Shown here piece by piece: positions 20,438-31,539 of a stretch of DNA of 64,000 nt (positions within the stretch are counted from its first letter, which is position 1; every line of letters starts with the position of its first letter). The position numbers were made by a program, and so were the translations under genes. Under the pieces are notes generated by a model that saw only the letters and a program-made list of their open reading frames with translations, ran no database searches and was not told the origin of the DNA. Source of the stretch: an uncultured Bacillaceae bacterium (GTDB lineage: Bacteria > Bacillota > Bacilli > Bacillales > Bacillaceae_L); assembly GCA_947497585.1 (NCBI GenBank), contig CANMHG010000002.1, forward strand, positions 124,001 to 188,000, given 5' to 3'.

Positions 20438-21883
20438 TTAATCTAAATCGTCATCATCATCAAAGTCTGGCATTGAAAACATAGGATTCTGATTAAATGG
20501 CATTGGTTGACCAGGGTTTACACCAAATGGAGCTCCTCCAGGAACAGTTGGCTGTCCAGGAGACTGCATTAGTCCTGGTTGAAAGCCTTGACCATAAGGT
20601 GCTAATCCCTGTTGTGGGCCAGTATAAGGTTGAAGATGTGGGTAACCTCCAAATCCTTGTTGAGGTACACCATAAGGTTGTTGGAATCCACCTAATACCG
20701 GTTGTTGCGGTATACCATACGGCTGCTGGAATCCACCTAAACCTTGTTGTTGTTGAGGTAATCCATATGGTTGAGGTACACCTGCTCCAGCAAATCCTTG
20801 TTGCGGCATTCCATAAGGCATATTATATCCAGGTGGTGTTGCCCCAAATCCTTGATGAGGTAATCCCATTGGCTGGTTGTAGCCAGATGGCATCACTTGA
20901 CCTCCACATCCACAATCATTTTTATAAGCTGTTTGTGCACCAGCAACAAAGTTTGGCATTGGTGATGGTGCGTAACCCATTGGTTGTGTAGGAGCTACGT
21001 TTGGCATTGGTGGTGGTAAATCATCATCGTCATCATCAAACATAGCCGGATTTATGCCTTGAGGATATCCCGGATAGCCCATAGGCATTGGTGCACCTTG
21101 TTGAAATGGTGGGACTGGTGGGCTTGCAAAAGGCCCTAATCCTGAACCTGGTAATACTGGTGACATTGGCACACAAGGATACTCCGCCGGTTGTGGTGGT
21201 GTATATCCTACTGGTGCAGTGGGCATAGGTACTTGTTGAGGAAATCCATCTTGAACCCCTGCTACTTGAGGTGCTTGTTTAGGCACTTTCTCTTGAATAC
21301 CTGCTACCTGAGGTGCTTTTTGAGGCGCTTTCTCTTGAACACCTGCTACCTGAGGAGCTTTTTGAGGTGCTTTCTCTTGAACGCCTGCTACTTGTGGCTT
21401 CTCTTCTGGCTGCATCATTCCTGGTAAAATAGGTGGTGCACTTGGAGCCTTAAGCGATTCTAGATTTAGCATGTTAAGCTTATTGCCCTCAATATTAATA
21501 GGACTTGGTGTTGGCATCTTTGGAGTATATGGTACCTTCTTTTCCTTTATTTCTTCTTTTGCCTCCATTACTGGTAAGGGCTGTGGTGATTTATCAGCAT
21601 ATGGATGTACTGCCTCTTTTTTCGGTGCTTCTTTTTTAGCTGCTTCTTTTTTAGCTGCTATAGGTGCTTCCTTTTTTACACTTTCCTTAACTGTCCCGAC
21701 ATTTGTCTGTATTTCTTTTTTTACAGGTACGTTACCGGTTGGAACTTTAATTTTCATACCTGGCATGATCATGTCGGGGTTGCTTAATTGCGTGTTCATC
21801 TTTTTTAATTCTTCAAAGTCTACACCATATTTTTTGGAAATATTCCATAGTGTATCTCCTTTTTGAACAACATGAATTTTCAC
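20438..21883 (-). CDS. safA: Spore coat/cortex morphogenetic protein SafA (LysM)
   Basis: SafA binds cortex peptidoglycan through its N-terminal LysM domain (residues 1-47; MKIHVVQKGDTLWNISKKYG) and organises inner coat assembly. The remainder is low complexity. It has a Lys/Ala-rich segment (about 65-95), three or four tandem copies of a 14-residue QVAGVQEKAPQKAP-like unit (about 165-215), and a long Pro/Gln/Gly/Tyr-rich tail with YGxPQQ and GFGG repeats. Two DDDDD runs occur, one internal and one near the C-terminus. At 481 residues it is longer than B. subtilis SafA (387). The start is a GTG behind AGGAGGGGA, and no neighbour shares its transcript. Confidence 0.94.
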   Translation of the reverse strand: MKIHVVQKGDTLWNISKKYGVDFEELKKMNTQLSNPDMIMPGMKIKVPTGNVPVKKEIQTNVGTVKESVKKEAPIAAKKEAAKKEAPKKEAVHPYADKSPQPLPVMEAKEEIKEKKVPYTPKMPTPSPINIEGNKLNMLNLESLKAPSAPPILPGMMQPEEKPQVAGVQEKAPQKAPQVAGVQEKAPQKAPQVAGIQEKVPKQAPQVAGVQDGFPQQVPMPTAPVGYTPPQPAEYPCVPMSPVLPGSGLGPFASPPVPPFQQGAPMPMGYPGYPQGINPAMFDDDDDDLPPPMPNVAPTQPMGYAPSPMPNFVAGAQTAYKNDCGCGGQVMPSGYNQPMGLPHQGFGATPPGYNMPYGMPQQGFAGAGVPQPYGLPQQQQGLGGFQQPYGIPQQPVLGGFQQPYGVPQQGFGGYPHLQPYTGPQQGLAPYGQGFQPGLMQSPGQPTVPGGAPFGVNPGQPMPFNQNPMFSMPDFDDDDDLD

Positions 21884-22029
21884 TTTGTAGTTCCCCTCCT
21901 GTACATAAGTCTTTTACAGTCTATGTGACGATAGGCAAATTGCCACTATTCTTCATCACAACTTATGCTCTTTTTTAAAGGAATATGTATAAAAATCATT
22001 GCCATACTAAGGAACACACTAAAATAAAA

Positions 22030-22075
22030 AAGTTTATAAAAATAGCAGTTATTTCACTGCCATTTTTATAAACTT
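22030..22075 (-). terminator. Long hairpin terminator after nadA
   Basis: Nearly perfect 20-base arms (AAGTTTATAAAAATaGCAGT and its complement) lie around a 6-base loop. On the minus strand a T-rich tract follows, seven bases past the nadA stop. Confidence 0.85.
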
Positions 22076-22082
22076 AAGTTTG

Positions 22083-23192
22083 TTATGCTCTTGCAAGCAT
22101 ACGTTCAAGTGCCAGAGTCGAATCTTTTGCAATCATAGCATCTACTTTTATCTCGTTAATTACCTCTCCTTTTTCTAGAGATTCTAGAGCCCAAAGCAGG
22201 TGAGGTAAGTCTATTCTATTCATCGTTAAACACGGACACATATGTGGGTTAAGTGAAACGATTTTCTTATCAGGATGATTGTTTATAATACGCTTAACAA
22301 GATTCATTTCAGTGCCAATCGCCCACTTACTTCCTGATGGAGCTTTGTTGATTGTATCGATAATATATTTAGTAGATCCCGCGAAATCCGATAAAGCAAC
22401 CACTTCACGGCTACATTCTGGGTGAACAATAATATTCATTTCTGGTTCATTTTTTCTGATATCATTTATATTGTTTACTGTAAAGTTTTCATGAACTGAG
22501 CAATGTCCTTTCCAAAGAATAACCTTTACATCTTTTAAGTTACCATTATATTCAAAGGCATCAGTTATTGGGTTCCAAACTGCCATTTCATCAAGCGGTA
22601 TCCCTAGATCAAATGCCGTATTTCTACCTAAATGTTGGTCAGGCAAAAATAGTATTCGTTCCTTTTGGGTAAATGCCCATTCAAGCATCTGTTTCGCATT
22701 AGAAGAAGTAACGGTTGCTCCCCCATTTCTCCCAACGAATGCTTTAATTGCAGCTGTTGAATTAACATACGTTAGAGGAATAATTGTATTACCAAACACT
22801 TGTTGCATCGTATTCCATCCACGTTCAGTCTGTTCAATATTTGCCATATCAGCCATAGAACAGCCTGCCCTCATATCAGGTAAAATAACTCTTTGGTTCG
22901 GTTTGGTTAGTATATCAGCTGTCTCTGCCATAAAATGAACACCACAAAAGACAATATACTCAGCATTTTTATTTTGTGCTGAAATTTGTGCTAACTGTAA
23001 TGAGTCCCCTGTGGTATCAGCAAATTGAATTACTTCATCCTTTTGATAATGATGTCCAGGTATAAATAATTTCTCTCCAAATGAATTCTTGATTTCTCTT
23101 ACACGCTGCTCCATTTCAGCTACAGAAAGAGTCTTATATTCTGAAGGAATTCCTTGGACACTATCTTTATTTATCAATTCTAAAATATTCAT
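22083..23192 (-). CDS. nadA: Quinolinate synthase NadA
   Basis: An iron-sulphur enzyme that condenses iminoaspartate with dihydroxyacetone phosphate to quinolinate. The 369 residues are the long Bacillus form. Cluster-ligand regions are visible at [23 protein letters not shown] and HMCPCLTMN, the last with the CxxC pair known to be redox sensitive in Bacillus NadA. Its ATG overlaps the nadC stop (ATGA), so the pair is translationally coupled. It is the last gene of the nadB-nadC-nadA operon and is followed by a strong terminator. Confidence 0.97.
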   Translation of the reverse strand: MNILELINKDSVQGIPSEYKTLSVAEMEQRVREIKNSFGEKLFIPGHHYQKDEVIQFADTTGDSLQLAQISAQNKNAEYIVFCGVHFMAETADILTKPNQRVILPDMRAGCSMADMANIEQTERGWNTMQQVFGNTIIPLTYVNSTAAIKAFVGRNGGATVTSSNAKQMLEWAFTQKERILFLPDQHLGRNTAFDLGIPLDEMAVWNPITDAFEYNGNLKDVKVILWKGHCSVHENFTVNNINDIRKNEPEMNIIVHPECSREVVALSDFAGSTKYIIDTINKAPSGSKWAIGTEMNLVKRIINNHPDKKIVSLNPHMCPCLTMNRIDLPHLLWALESLEKGEVINEIKVDAMIAKDSTLALERMLARA

Positions 23193-24037
23193 CTTATTGC
23201 CCCCTTTTCGGTAACATTAAAACTAATGTCTAGCGCTTTTACTGAATGAGTTAACATACCTAAAGAAATGTAATCTACACCTGTTTTTCCATATTCTTTG
23301 AGGTTTTCAATTGTAATACCTCCTGAAGCTTCAGTAACAATTGATTTAGGTACTATTCCAACAAATTCCTTTACTTCTTCAGGTGATCGATTATCGAACA
23401 TAATTACATCAACACCTGCTGATATTGCCTCTTCAACAGCTTCCCTAGATTCTGTTTCAACCTCAATTTTCACCATGTGTCCAATTGATTCCCGAACAGC
23501 CTTAACTGCTAGAGTAATAGAACCGGCAAAGGCAATATGATTATCTTTTATCATGACACCATCATACAAACCGAAGCGATGATTAAAACCACCACCACAT
23601 GTGACAGCATATTTTTCAAGCATTCTTAAGCCAGGTGTCGTCTTTCGAGTATCACATATTTTCGTATGATCACTTTGTAGAGCTGTTACCGCCTTTTTAG
23701 TAAGGGTCGCAATCCCACTCATCCTTTGTAAAAGATTCAAGATTACCCTTTCACCTGTTAATAAGACACCCATCGGCCCATATACTTTTGCTATAATCTC
23801 TCCGCTTTCTACGCGATCTCCATCATGTTTGTACAAAATGACCTCACAGGTTGAATCTAATAACTTGTAGCCTTGTGTGATAATGTCTACTCCTGATAAT
23901 ATCCCTTCATCTTTCACTAAAAAGTGGCCTTCTCCTCTAAGTTCTGGAGGGAAAATTGAATCACTGGTTATATCTCGCTCACCAATATCCTCTAGAAAGA
24001 ATTGTTCGAGTAATTTTCTAACCTTCAGTTTGTTCAT
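23189..24037 (-). CDS. nadC: Nicotinate-nucleotide pyrophosphorylase (carboxylating)
   Basis: NadC converts quinolinate and PRPP to nicotinate mononucleotide, releasing CO2. The 282-residue protein has the family blocks [59 protein letters not shown] and the C-terminal EASGGI and [11 protein letters not shown] motifs. It starts two bases after nadB and overlaps nadA by four bases. Confidence 0.97.
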   Translation of the reverse strand: MNKLKVRKLLEQFFLEDIGERDITSDSIFPPELRGEGHFLVKDEGILSGVDIITQGYKLLDSTCEVILYKHDGDRVESGEIIAKVYGPMGVLLTGERVILNLLQRMSGIATLTKKAVTALQSDHTKICDTRKTTPGLRMLEKYAVTCGGGFNHRFGLYDGVMIKDNHIAFAGSITLAVKAVRESIGHMVKIEVETESREAVEEAISAGVDVIMFDNRSPEEVKEFVGIVPKSIVTEASGGITIENLKEYGKTGVDYISLGMLTHSVKALDISFNVTEKGAIR

Positions 24038-24039
24038 CT

Positions 24040-25620
24040 TTAATTCGCCCCTTTGACCAATTCTTGAAAACCTAGTCCGTCTTTTTTAATCGTTCTTGAA
24101 AGATATCTTTTTAACCACCTTGAGTCACTAACTGGATAATCAATCCGATAATGGCCTCCTCTACTTTCTTCACGTTCCAATGCTGAAAAAAGGATCAGCC
24201 AGCTTGTTGTTAGCATATTAATCACTGTATACTCAGTTCTTGATGCGTTTACCAGGTGTAAGCTATTCACCATATCCTTCGTTAAGTAGGATTCAATCCA
24301 TTGTTTAGCATAAATTAAGCCCTTTTCATCTCTTTCAATACCAGCATAACGAGACATTAAATTTCTAATTTCATTTGCTGTTGGCAAACTAATCTTTGCA
24401 CTTGAAGAACGTTGCCTTTTAACATAAAGGAAAGGTCTTCTTCTATGCTTAGGAGCACTTATTAATCTTTTTGCTAATAAACTTGCAAACACAATTCCTT
24501 CAAGTAGTGAGTTACTAGCAAGTCGATTCGCTCCATGAACACCTGTACACGCCGCTTCTCCAATAGCATACAGTCCATCAACAGTTGATTCGCCATATAA
24601 GTTCGTCTTAATGCCTCCCATTAAAAAATGAGCTCCTGGTGCAACAGGGAGTAATCCTTCTTGTAGGTTGATACCGGCCTTTTCGCATATTCCTGTAATC
24701 GTTGGAAACTTTATCTGAAAGTTCTTTATCATGGATATATCCAAAAAAACTAGATTTCCTTTCACATACTCCTGATGAATTGCTCTAGAAACGATATCTC
24801 TTGGAGCAAGGTCTTTTAAATCGTGTACACCCTCCATGATGTATTCACCCTTGTTATTAATTAAAGTAGCTCCTTCTCCACGAACAGCTTCTGAAATGAG
24901 CCCATGACTTTCACCATTTTTATATAGCATTGTTGGATGAAACTGAATAAATTCCATATCCGTTATTTCTGCACCCGCTCTATATGCAGCTGCTATTCCA
25001 TCCCCTGTAATAGTAATGTCATTAGAAGTTACAGAATATAGTCCTCCGCAACCTCCTGTGGCAAGTACAACATGATTTGCATAAAAAGAAGTTGTTTCAT
25101 TATGATTATTAAGGCTAGTCACCCCGACACACTTTTCATCATGTATAATTAAATCTAAAATCATTTCACTTTCATTCACGATTACTTTTTGGTTTAACTT
25201 TGAAAAAAGATAATTCATTAATGCTTTACCAGTGCTGTCTCCTCCAGCATGTAGAATACGTTTTTGAAGATGTGCACCTTCTAGACCAAGTACTAGGTTT
25301 CCTTCTTTGTCACGATCAAATGTCATTCCATCATTCATTAATTCTCTTATGCAACTTGGTCCAAGCTCTACTAATGTTTTAACAGCTTCCGTATCATTAT
25401 GGTAACAGCCTGCACTCATTGTATCTTGAAAGTGATTTTGCCAATGGTCACTAGGACTGATTGCTGCTGCTACGCCCCCTTGGGCTAACATGGAATTACT
25501 ATTCTCTATTTTAGACTTTGTGAGGATTCTCACATTCATATGGTCACTTAATTTAGTTGCAAGATTTATGGCTGCAATACCACTACCGACAATTAGAACA
25601 TCTGTATATTCGAAAGGCAT
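24040..25620 (-). CDS. nadB: L-aspartate oxidase NadB
   Basis: A flavoenzyme that oxidises aspartate to iminoaspartate, the first step of de novo NAD synthesis. It is a 526-residue protein of the succinate dehydrogenase flavoprotein family. It has the FAD dinucleotide fold VLIVGSGIAAINLA (residues 8-21), the LAQGGVAAAI block, a HxGGDSTG motif near residue 125, the active-site region EFIQFHPT, EAVRGEGA and the C-terminal GANRLASNSLLEG motif. It is the first gene of the operon, divergent from nifS. An inverted repeat in the shared promoter region probably serves NiaR control. Confidence 0.97.
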   Translation of the reverse strand: MPFEYTDVLIVGSGIAAINLATKLSDHMNVRILTKSKIENSNSMLAQGGVAAAISPSDHWQNHFQDTMSAGCYHNDTEAVKTLVELGPSCIRELMNDGMTFDRDKEGNLVLGLEGAHLQKRILHAGGDSTGKALMNYLFSKLNQKVIVNESEMILDLIIHDEKCVGVTSLNNHNETTSFYANHVVLATGGCGGLYSVTSNDITITGDGIAAAYRAGAEITDMEFIQFHPTMLYKNGESHGLISEAVRGEGATLINNKGEYIMEGVHDLKDLAPRDIVSRAIHQEYVKGNLVFLDISMIKNFQIKFPTITGICEKAGINLQEGLLPVAPGAHFLMGGIKTNLYGESTVDGLYAIGEAACTGVHGANRLASNSLLEGIVFASLLAKRLISAPKHRRRPFLYVKRQRSSSAKISLPTANEIRNLMSRYAGIERDEKGLIYAKQWIESYLTKDMVNSLHLVNASRTEYTVINMLTTSWLILFSALEREESRGGHYRIDYPVSDSRWLKRYLSRTIKKDGLGFQELVKGAN

Positions 25621-25641
25621 TTTTTCACCTCTTCTTTACTA

Positions 25642-25653
25642 GTGTCTTGACAC
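25642..25653. promoter_or_regulatory. Candidate NiaR operator between nadB and nifS
   Basis: A perfect 12-bp inverted repeat (GTGTC TT GACAC) lies 22 bases upstream of nadB and about 90 bases upstream of nifS, overlapping the putative nifS -35 box. In B. subtilis the nadBCA and nifS operons are repressed by NiaR (YrxA), which is encoded here downstream of nifS. Binding is inferred. Confidence 0.6.
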
Positions 25654-25676
25654 CTATATTTACATATATTTAAAAT
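25647..25676 (+). promoter_or_regulatory. Putative sigma-A promoter of nifS-niaR
   Basis: TTGACA at 25647-25652 and TAAAAT at 25671-25676, spaced 18 bases, lead to a transcript start about 60 bases before nifS. The -35 box is embedded in the candidate NiaR operator. Confidence 0.5.
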
Positions 25677-25741
25677 AATAACAAGTGTTTTTTATAGTTT
25701 TATAGTTTATAGTAAAAAGAAAAATCGGAAGGACGGGGCTT

Positions 25742-26875
25742 ATGATATATTTAGATTATGCTGCAACAACACCCATGAGGGATGAATCTATACAAGCTTA
25801 TAGTGAAGTGGCTAAAAAGATATTCGGGAACCCAAGTAGCCTTCATGATCATGGAACATCTGCAAAGAATGTTTTAGAAGGATGTCGAGAGGAACTAGCA
25901 AAATTAATAGCTGTTCCAAAAAGTGGAGTATTTTTCACAGGCGGTGGTTCTGATGCTAATATCTTAGCGATACAGTCCCTTTTACTTGGCAACAAACATA
26001 AAGGTAAACACATTATTACAACTAAAGTTGAGCACTCATCAGTCAAGAATCTGTTTAAGAAACTTGAAGATGAGGGTTATTCTATCACATATTTAAATGT
26101 CACTTCATCAGGTGAAGTTAATTTAAAAGATCTAGAGGAATCCATTACTGAAGAAACTGTTCTAGCTTCTATCCACCATGTTAATTCCGAAATAGGTGTT
26201 ATCCAACCTATTCATGAAATCGGGAAAATCTTAAAAAAGCATGATATTCTATTTCACAGTGATTGTGTACAATCATTTGGGAAAATTCCAATTGATATTA
26301 AAGAATCAAATCTGGATAGTATTTCAATTTCTAGTCATAAAATTTATGGGCCCAAAGGAGTAGGCGCTGCTTATATAAACCCTATGGTAAAATGGAGTAG
26401 TGTTTTTCCAAATACAAGTCATGAATCTGGATTTCGACCAGGAACAGTAGATGTCCCTGGGATTGCTGCTTTTGTGATTGCCACGCAACTTATATATAAT
26501 GAAATGACAGAAGAACAACAAAGACTTCAATCTTTACGAACACACTTAATTGAAGAAATTGGTCATTTAAATCTTCCTATCGAAATTATTAATCAGGCAA
26601 CCCTTCATTTACCTACAATTGTAGGTTTACTGATTGAAGGAATAGAAGGACAATATTCTATGTTAGAATGCAATCGACACGGAGTCGCCATTTCGACTGG
26701 AAGTGCCTGTCAGGTTGGACAACAAGAACCATCAAAAACAATGATAGCCATCGGAATAAAACCTGATAAAGCAAAGCAATTTATACGGTTATCCTTTGGC
26801 AAATACACGACAATCGAAGATATTGATTACTTACTAAAAATCATGAAACAGATCATAAACAATTTTAGACTTTAA
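25742..26875 (+). CDS. nifS: Cysteine desulfurase NifS (for NadA cluster assembly)
   Basis: A pyridoxal-phosphate enzyme that mobilises sulphur from cysteine. In B. subtilis this NifS matures the NadA iron-sulphur cluster. The 377-residue protein starts MIYLDYAATTP. The PLP lysine is K200 within SSHKIYGPKG, and the catalytic cysteine is C323 in STGSACQVGQ. It is divergent from nadBCA and 26 bases upstream of niaR, so the nad genes, their cofactor builder and their repressor form one regulon. Confidence 0.96.
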   Translation: MIYLDYAATTPMRDESIQAYSEVAKKIFGNPSSLHDHGTSAKNVLEGCREELAKLIAVPKSGVFFTGGGSDANILAIQSLLLGNKHKGKHIITTKVEHSSVKNLFKKLEDEGYSITYLNVTSSGEVNLKDLEESITEETVLASIHHVNSEIGVIQPIHEIGKILKKHDILFHSDCVQSFGKIPIDIKESNLDSISISSHKIYGPKGVGAAYINPMVKWSSVFPNTSHESGFRPGTVDVPGIAAFVIATQLIYNEMTEEQQRLQSLRTHLIEEIGHLNLPIEIINQATLHLPTIVGLLIEGIEGQYSMLECNRHGVAISTGSACQVGQQEPSKTMIAIGIKPDKAKQFIRLSFGKYTTIEDIDYLLKIMKQIINNFRL

Positions 26876-26901
26876 AGTGGGTCTTTAAAGGAGTGACTAT
26901 A

Positions 26902-27438
26902 GTGAAGGACGACAAAAAAATTCTTGGGGAAAATAGACGAGAACTCATCTTAAAGTGGTTAAAGAATTCCAGAGAACCAATTACAGGAAGTGAATTATCC
27001 ACAAAAACGAATGTAAGCAGGCAAGTAATTGTACAAGATATATCTTTACTTAAAGCAAGAAATGAACCCATATTGGCAACAAGTAATGGTTACTTTTATT
27101 TAAGAAATGAGCTAACGAAGGAAAGTTTTAGCCGTGTTGTGGTTTGTCAACACCCACCAAGCCAGACTCAGGAAGAATTAACGCTAATTGTGGATCACGG
27201 CGTTACCGTTAAAGATGTAAAAATAGAACATCCTGTCTATGGTGACTTAACTGCCTCGATAATGGTAAGTAATCGACAGGAAGTAAACACATTTATGAGT
27301 AAAATAAATGAAACAAATGCAACATTTTTATCTGAACTTACTGATGGTACACACCTTCATACATTAGAGGCTTCTTCAATTGAAAAGCTGGATGCAGCCT
27401 GCCAGGCCCTTAAGAAAGCAAATATCCTGATTGAATAA
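26902..27438 (+). CDS. niaR: Nicotinate-responsive repressor NiaR (YrxA)
   Basis: A transcription repressor of NAD biosynthesis. An N-terminal winged helix-turn-helix (about residues 15-65; GSELSTKTNVSRQVIVQDISLL) is followed by the 3H ligand-binding domain. Its histidines are visible in IVDHGVTVKDVKIEHPVYGDLT and LTDGTHLHTLEA. It aligns over its full length with B. subtilis YrxA. The start is GTG 26902, eight bases after AAAGGAG; an in-frame GTG at 26893 overlaps that site. A bidirectional terminator separates it from pheA. Confidence 0.95.
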   Translation: MKDDKKILGENRRELILKWLKNSREPITGSELSTKTNVSRQVIVQDISLLKARNEPILATSNGYFYLRNELTKESFSRVVVCQHPPSQTQEELTLIVDHGVTVKDVKIEHPVYGDLTASIMVSNRQEVNTFMSKINETNATFLSELTDGTHLHTLEASSIEKLDAACQALKKANILIE

Positions 27439-27447
27439 GGTAAAATG

Positions 27448-27486
27448 TAAAAATCCCTTACTAAACATTTGTAAGGGATTTTTTTA
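27448..27486. terminator. Bidirectional terminator between niaR and pheA
   Basis: AATCCCTTAC and GTAAGGGATT form a ten-base stem with a 9-base loop. An A-run precedes it and seven T residues follow, between two convergent genes. Confidence 0.9.
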
Positions 27487-28350
27487 GTTTATATGAAAGA
27501 AAGGATAAGAACCTAAAATAGTTACAGAGCAGCCAAGAGCTTCAAGTTCAGCAATTGCCCCTGGAACTAATATTTCATCTAAAACAGCATCTATATCAAT
27601 GATAAAAAAGTAATTACCTAAGCCTGTCTTCATTGGTCGTGATTCAATTTTAGAAAGATTTAATTTTCTCCATGCAAATGCAGATAATACTTGGTGAAGA
27701 GCGCCAGCTTGGTCCGAAGGTAAGGTAATCATTAATGTCGTTTTCTGACCAACTGGTGAAAGATTACTAGGAGGAGATATCGAGTGCTTCTCCTTTTGAA
27801 GTACAACAAAACGAGTATGGTTGTTTTCATAGTCATGGATGTCTTTTCTTATGATTGTAAGTCCATACTCCTTAGCAGCCAATTCATTAGCAATCGCTGC
27901 TATATTCTCTGTTGGATGTTCTGAAACATATTTAGCAGCTGCTCCAGTTGAAGTCATATACTCATAGTTTGTTTGATTAAATTGACCATGTAAAAATTTA
28001 TGACACTGTGCTATTGCATGCGAATGTGAGTAAATACAGTTTACGTCATTCCATCGCATTGTATTGGCTGGATGAACCATTAGCTGCTGCCTTATTGGAA
28101 CAGTTAGCTCAGCGACAATTCGTGCGGGCTTTTCATGTATTAAATAATCGAGTGTTAAATTAACAGACCCTTCAATCGTATTTTCTAAAGGAACTACCGC
28201 AAATTCAACTTCTCCCGCCCCAATAGCATCCATGCATTCAGGAATCGTTTGATAGGCCACACCATCTTCGTCAGGGAATAAAAACTTAACTGCACTTTCT
28301 GTAAATGTTGCTCTTGGCCCTAAAAAAGCAATCTTTCTTTTCTCTGTCAT
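27484..28350 (-). CDS. pheA: Prephenate dehydratase
   Basis: PheA makes phenylpyruvate from prephenate for phenylalanine synthesis. The 288 residues comprise a catalytic periplasmic-binding-like domain (KIAFLGPRATFTESA, VPLENTIEGSVN, and the active-site ENNHTRFVVL) and a C-terminal ACT domain with the phenylalanine-binding motif ESRPMKTGLGNYFF. It is preceded by pheB with a 13-base gap. Confidence 0.96.
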   Translation of the reverse strand: MTEKRKIAFLGPRATFTESAVKFLFPDEDGVAYQTIPECMDAIGAGEVEFAVVPLENTIEGSVNLTLDYLIHEKPARIVAELTVPIRQQLMVHPANTMRWNDVNCIYSHSHAIAQCHKFLHGQFNQTNYEYMTSTGAAAKYVSEHPTENIAAIANELAAKEYGLTIIRKDIHDYENNHTRFVVLQKEKHSISPPSNLSPVGQKTTLMITLPSDQAGALHQVLSAFAWRKLNLSKIESRPMKTGLGNYFFIIDIDAVLDEILVPGAIAELEALGCSVTILGSYPFFHIN

Positions 28351-28363
28351 TTTTGCTTCCCCC

Positions 28364-28825
28364 TTAAGCCCCTGTTCCTAGTACATCTACTTTATCTATA
28401 AAATCTAGACGTTTTAACTTTGATAAGAGATCTGTAATATCTTCAGTCATACCAGTTGTATTCAAAGAAAGTGTAACATTTGCCTTTCCTCTTAACGGAA
28501 TCGTTTGATGAATCGTTAAGACATTACATCCTGCGGCCGCAACAACACCTAGTAACTGAGAAAGAGTTCCTGAACGGTCTTCTAAATGAAAAAAGAGCGT
28601 AATAATTCTTTCTTTTACTACGGTATGAAAAGGAAAGACAGTATCTTTATATTTATAAAATGCACTTCGACTTAAGTCAACCATTTGAACTGCATCTGCC
28701 ACCGAGTTAGCCTTACCACGATCAAGTAATTCTTTAGCCTCTAGCGTTTTTTTTATGGCTTCTGGTAGAACATCTTCACGCACTAAATAAAATTTCTCAT
28801 CTACCTTTTTCTGCTTGTTATTCAA
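28364..28825 (-). CDS. pheB: ACT-domain protein PheB (UPF0735)
   Basis: A 153-residue protein with an N-terminal helix-turn-helix-like segment ([27 protein letters not shown], about residues 34-60) and a C-terminal ACT domain ([16 protein letters not shown]). It matches B. subtilis PheB, encoded next to pheA. The name suggests chorismate mutase, but that activity is not established; a regulatory role is more likely from the domains. The start is TTG with only a weak GTGGGG ribosome site. Confidence 0.9.
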   Translation of the reverse strand: MNNKQKKVDEKFYLVREDVLPEAIKKTLEAKELLDRGKANSVADAVQMVDLSRSAFYKYKDTVFPFHTVVKERIITLFFHLEDRSGTLSQLLGVVAAAGCNVLTIHQTIPLRGKANVTLSLNTTGMTEDITDLLSKLKRLDFIDKVDVLGTGA

Positions 28826-28850
28826 TAACTATCCCCACTTTCAAAGGGAT

Positions 28851-28882
28851 AAGAAAAGGCACCATCAACGTGCCTTTTCTTG
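28851..28882 (-). terminator. Terminator after obg
   Basis: Twelve-base arms (AAGAAAAGGCAC and GTGCCTTTTCTT) enclose a 7-base loop, just past the obg stop on the minus strand. Confidence 0.85.
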
Positions 28883-28886
28883 ATCA

Positions 28887-30194
<1,308 letters not shown>

Positions 30195-30202
30195 CTAAAT
30201 GT

Positions 30203-30748
30203 TTAAGAACTTTGCAGTCTTAACACAACAAGCATTTCATCTGTTTGTACTTGATAATCTAAAATTTGAAAGAAGTTCTCATCGGATCCTTGCTTTTTTA
30301 ACCAGTTTCTAACTACTTCTCTATCTGTTATTATTCCACTAAAATCAAAAAAGAAACGGAGTTCATCATTAAATGTCTCTATCGAGATGCTTAGATTATT
30401 ATCATTGTTACAATCGATAGAATGGTCTAACACAGAAAAAAACTCAATACACCAGTTATGTAACGAATCATCATATTCCGAACAATCTTTTATATCGCCT
30501 ACTATTTCGTACTCAAGTCGAAAATGATGCTGTTCCCAATTGTAGGTCATCAGGAGCTCGGCAAATTTTTGCATTTTTAAGTTGGTTAAGTGTGATTCAT
30601 TCTGGGATTCATGAACGATTTCTTCGATTATTTCTTTGACTCTGTCTATTTTATTTAAAGATAGATTACCCTTTAATAATTGAATTTTATTAAGCCAATC
30701 GTGTCTTGAATGGCTTAGAACTTCAACAACATTCCATTCCTTTTTCAT
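30203..30748 (-). CDS. spo0B: Sporulation initiation phosphotransferase Spo0B
   Basis: Spo0B passes phosphate from Spo0F to Spo0A in the sporulation phosphorelay. The phospho-accepting histidine is in SHSRHDWLNKIQL (His16 from the chosen start). A helical hairpin dimerisation domain and a degenerate histidine-kinase ATPase-like domain follow. ATG 30748 is preferred over the TTG two codons upstream because GGAG lies eight bases before it. Divergence from B. subtilis is high outside the histidine motif, as is usual for this family. Confidence 0.93.
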   Translation of the reverse strand: MKKEWNVVEVLSHSRHDWLNKIQLLKGNLSLNKIDRVKEIIEEIVHESQNESHLTNLKMQKFAELLMTYNWEQHHFRLEYEIVGDIKDCSEYDDSLHNWCIEFFSVLDHSIDCNNDNNLSISIETFNDELRFFFDFSGIITDREVVRNWLKKQGSDENFFQILDYQVQTDEMLVVLRLQSS

Positions 30749-30850
30749 CAGCAATTCTCCAAATCATTAGAATCTTATCTGAAAAAATTATAACAAACAT
30801 TGTTAAATAAGACTAATAATACTTAGTTTTGCCATATTGAAAGGCAAAAA

Positions 30851-30885
30851 AGAAAACTCTAACCAGAAAAGGTTAGAGTTTTTCT
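30851..30885 (-). terminator. Terminator after the rplU-prp-rpmA operon
   Basis: AAACTCTAACC and GGTTAGAGTTT arms with a 6-base loop lie immediately after the rpmA stop. A T-rich run follows on the minus strand. Confidence 0.9.
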
Positions 30886-30894
30886 TTAAAGAGC

Positions 30895-31197
<303 letters not shown>

Positions 31198-31530
31198 CTA
31201 CTTTGTTGAAATTTTAATGTATTGTCCGTAATCATTTTCGATGGTTTGTAAGGAAATTAACATTCCTTCTAAAAGAAGTTGTACCTTCTCATTTGTGTTT
31301 GCTTCCAATTCAGTTGGAATCACACAGCGGAGAAAGCCACCCTCGCCACCCTGTTCAATGTCAGGATTTATTTTAGTTAAGGCTAATATAGCATTAATAG
31401 CACCAATCGAAACTGCCGATACACCAGCACAAACAATATCTGAGCCATGCTTTGCAAAGTTAGCATGTCCACTGATTGTAAACGATTCAATATGCCCATT
31501 ACTTTGGCGATTTATCGTTACTTTGATCAT
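31198..31530 (-). CDS. prp: Ribosomal-processing cysteine protease Prp (YsxB)
   Basis: Prp cleaves the N-terminal extension of bL27 before ribosome assembly. The catalytic pair is visible as His22 (SGHANFAKHGS) and Cys34 (DIVCAGVSAV), the same positions as in characterised Firmicutes enzymes. The protein has 110 residues. It lies between rplU and rpmA, and the substrate site is present in the rpmA product. Confidence 0.95.
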   Translation of the reverse strand: MIKVTINRQSNGHIESFTISGHANFAKHGSDIVCAGVSAVSIGAINAILALTKINPDIEQGGEGGFLRCVIPTELEANTNEKVQLLLEGMLISLQTIENDYGQYIKISTK

Positions 31531-31539
31531 TGTAAGACC

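Noticed and set aside
20497-21866. Several plus-strand open frames over safA
   Set aside because: They mirror the low-complexity repeats of safA and have no ribosome sites or family features.
21926-21946. GGCAAATTGCC palindrome upstream of safA as a regulator site
   Set aside because: It is only 11 bases long, occurs in AT-rich DNA and fits no sporulation regulator motif that I can name with confidence.
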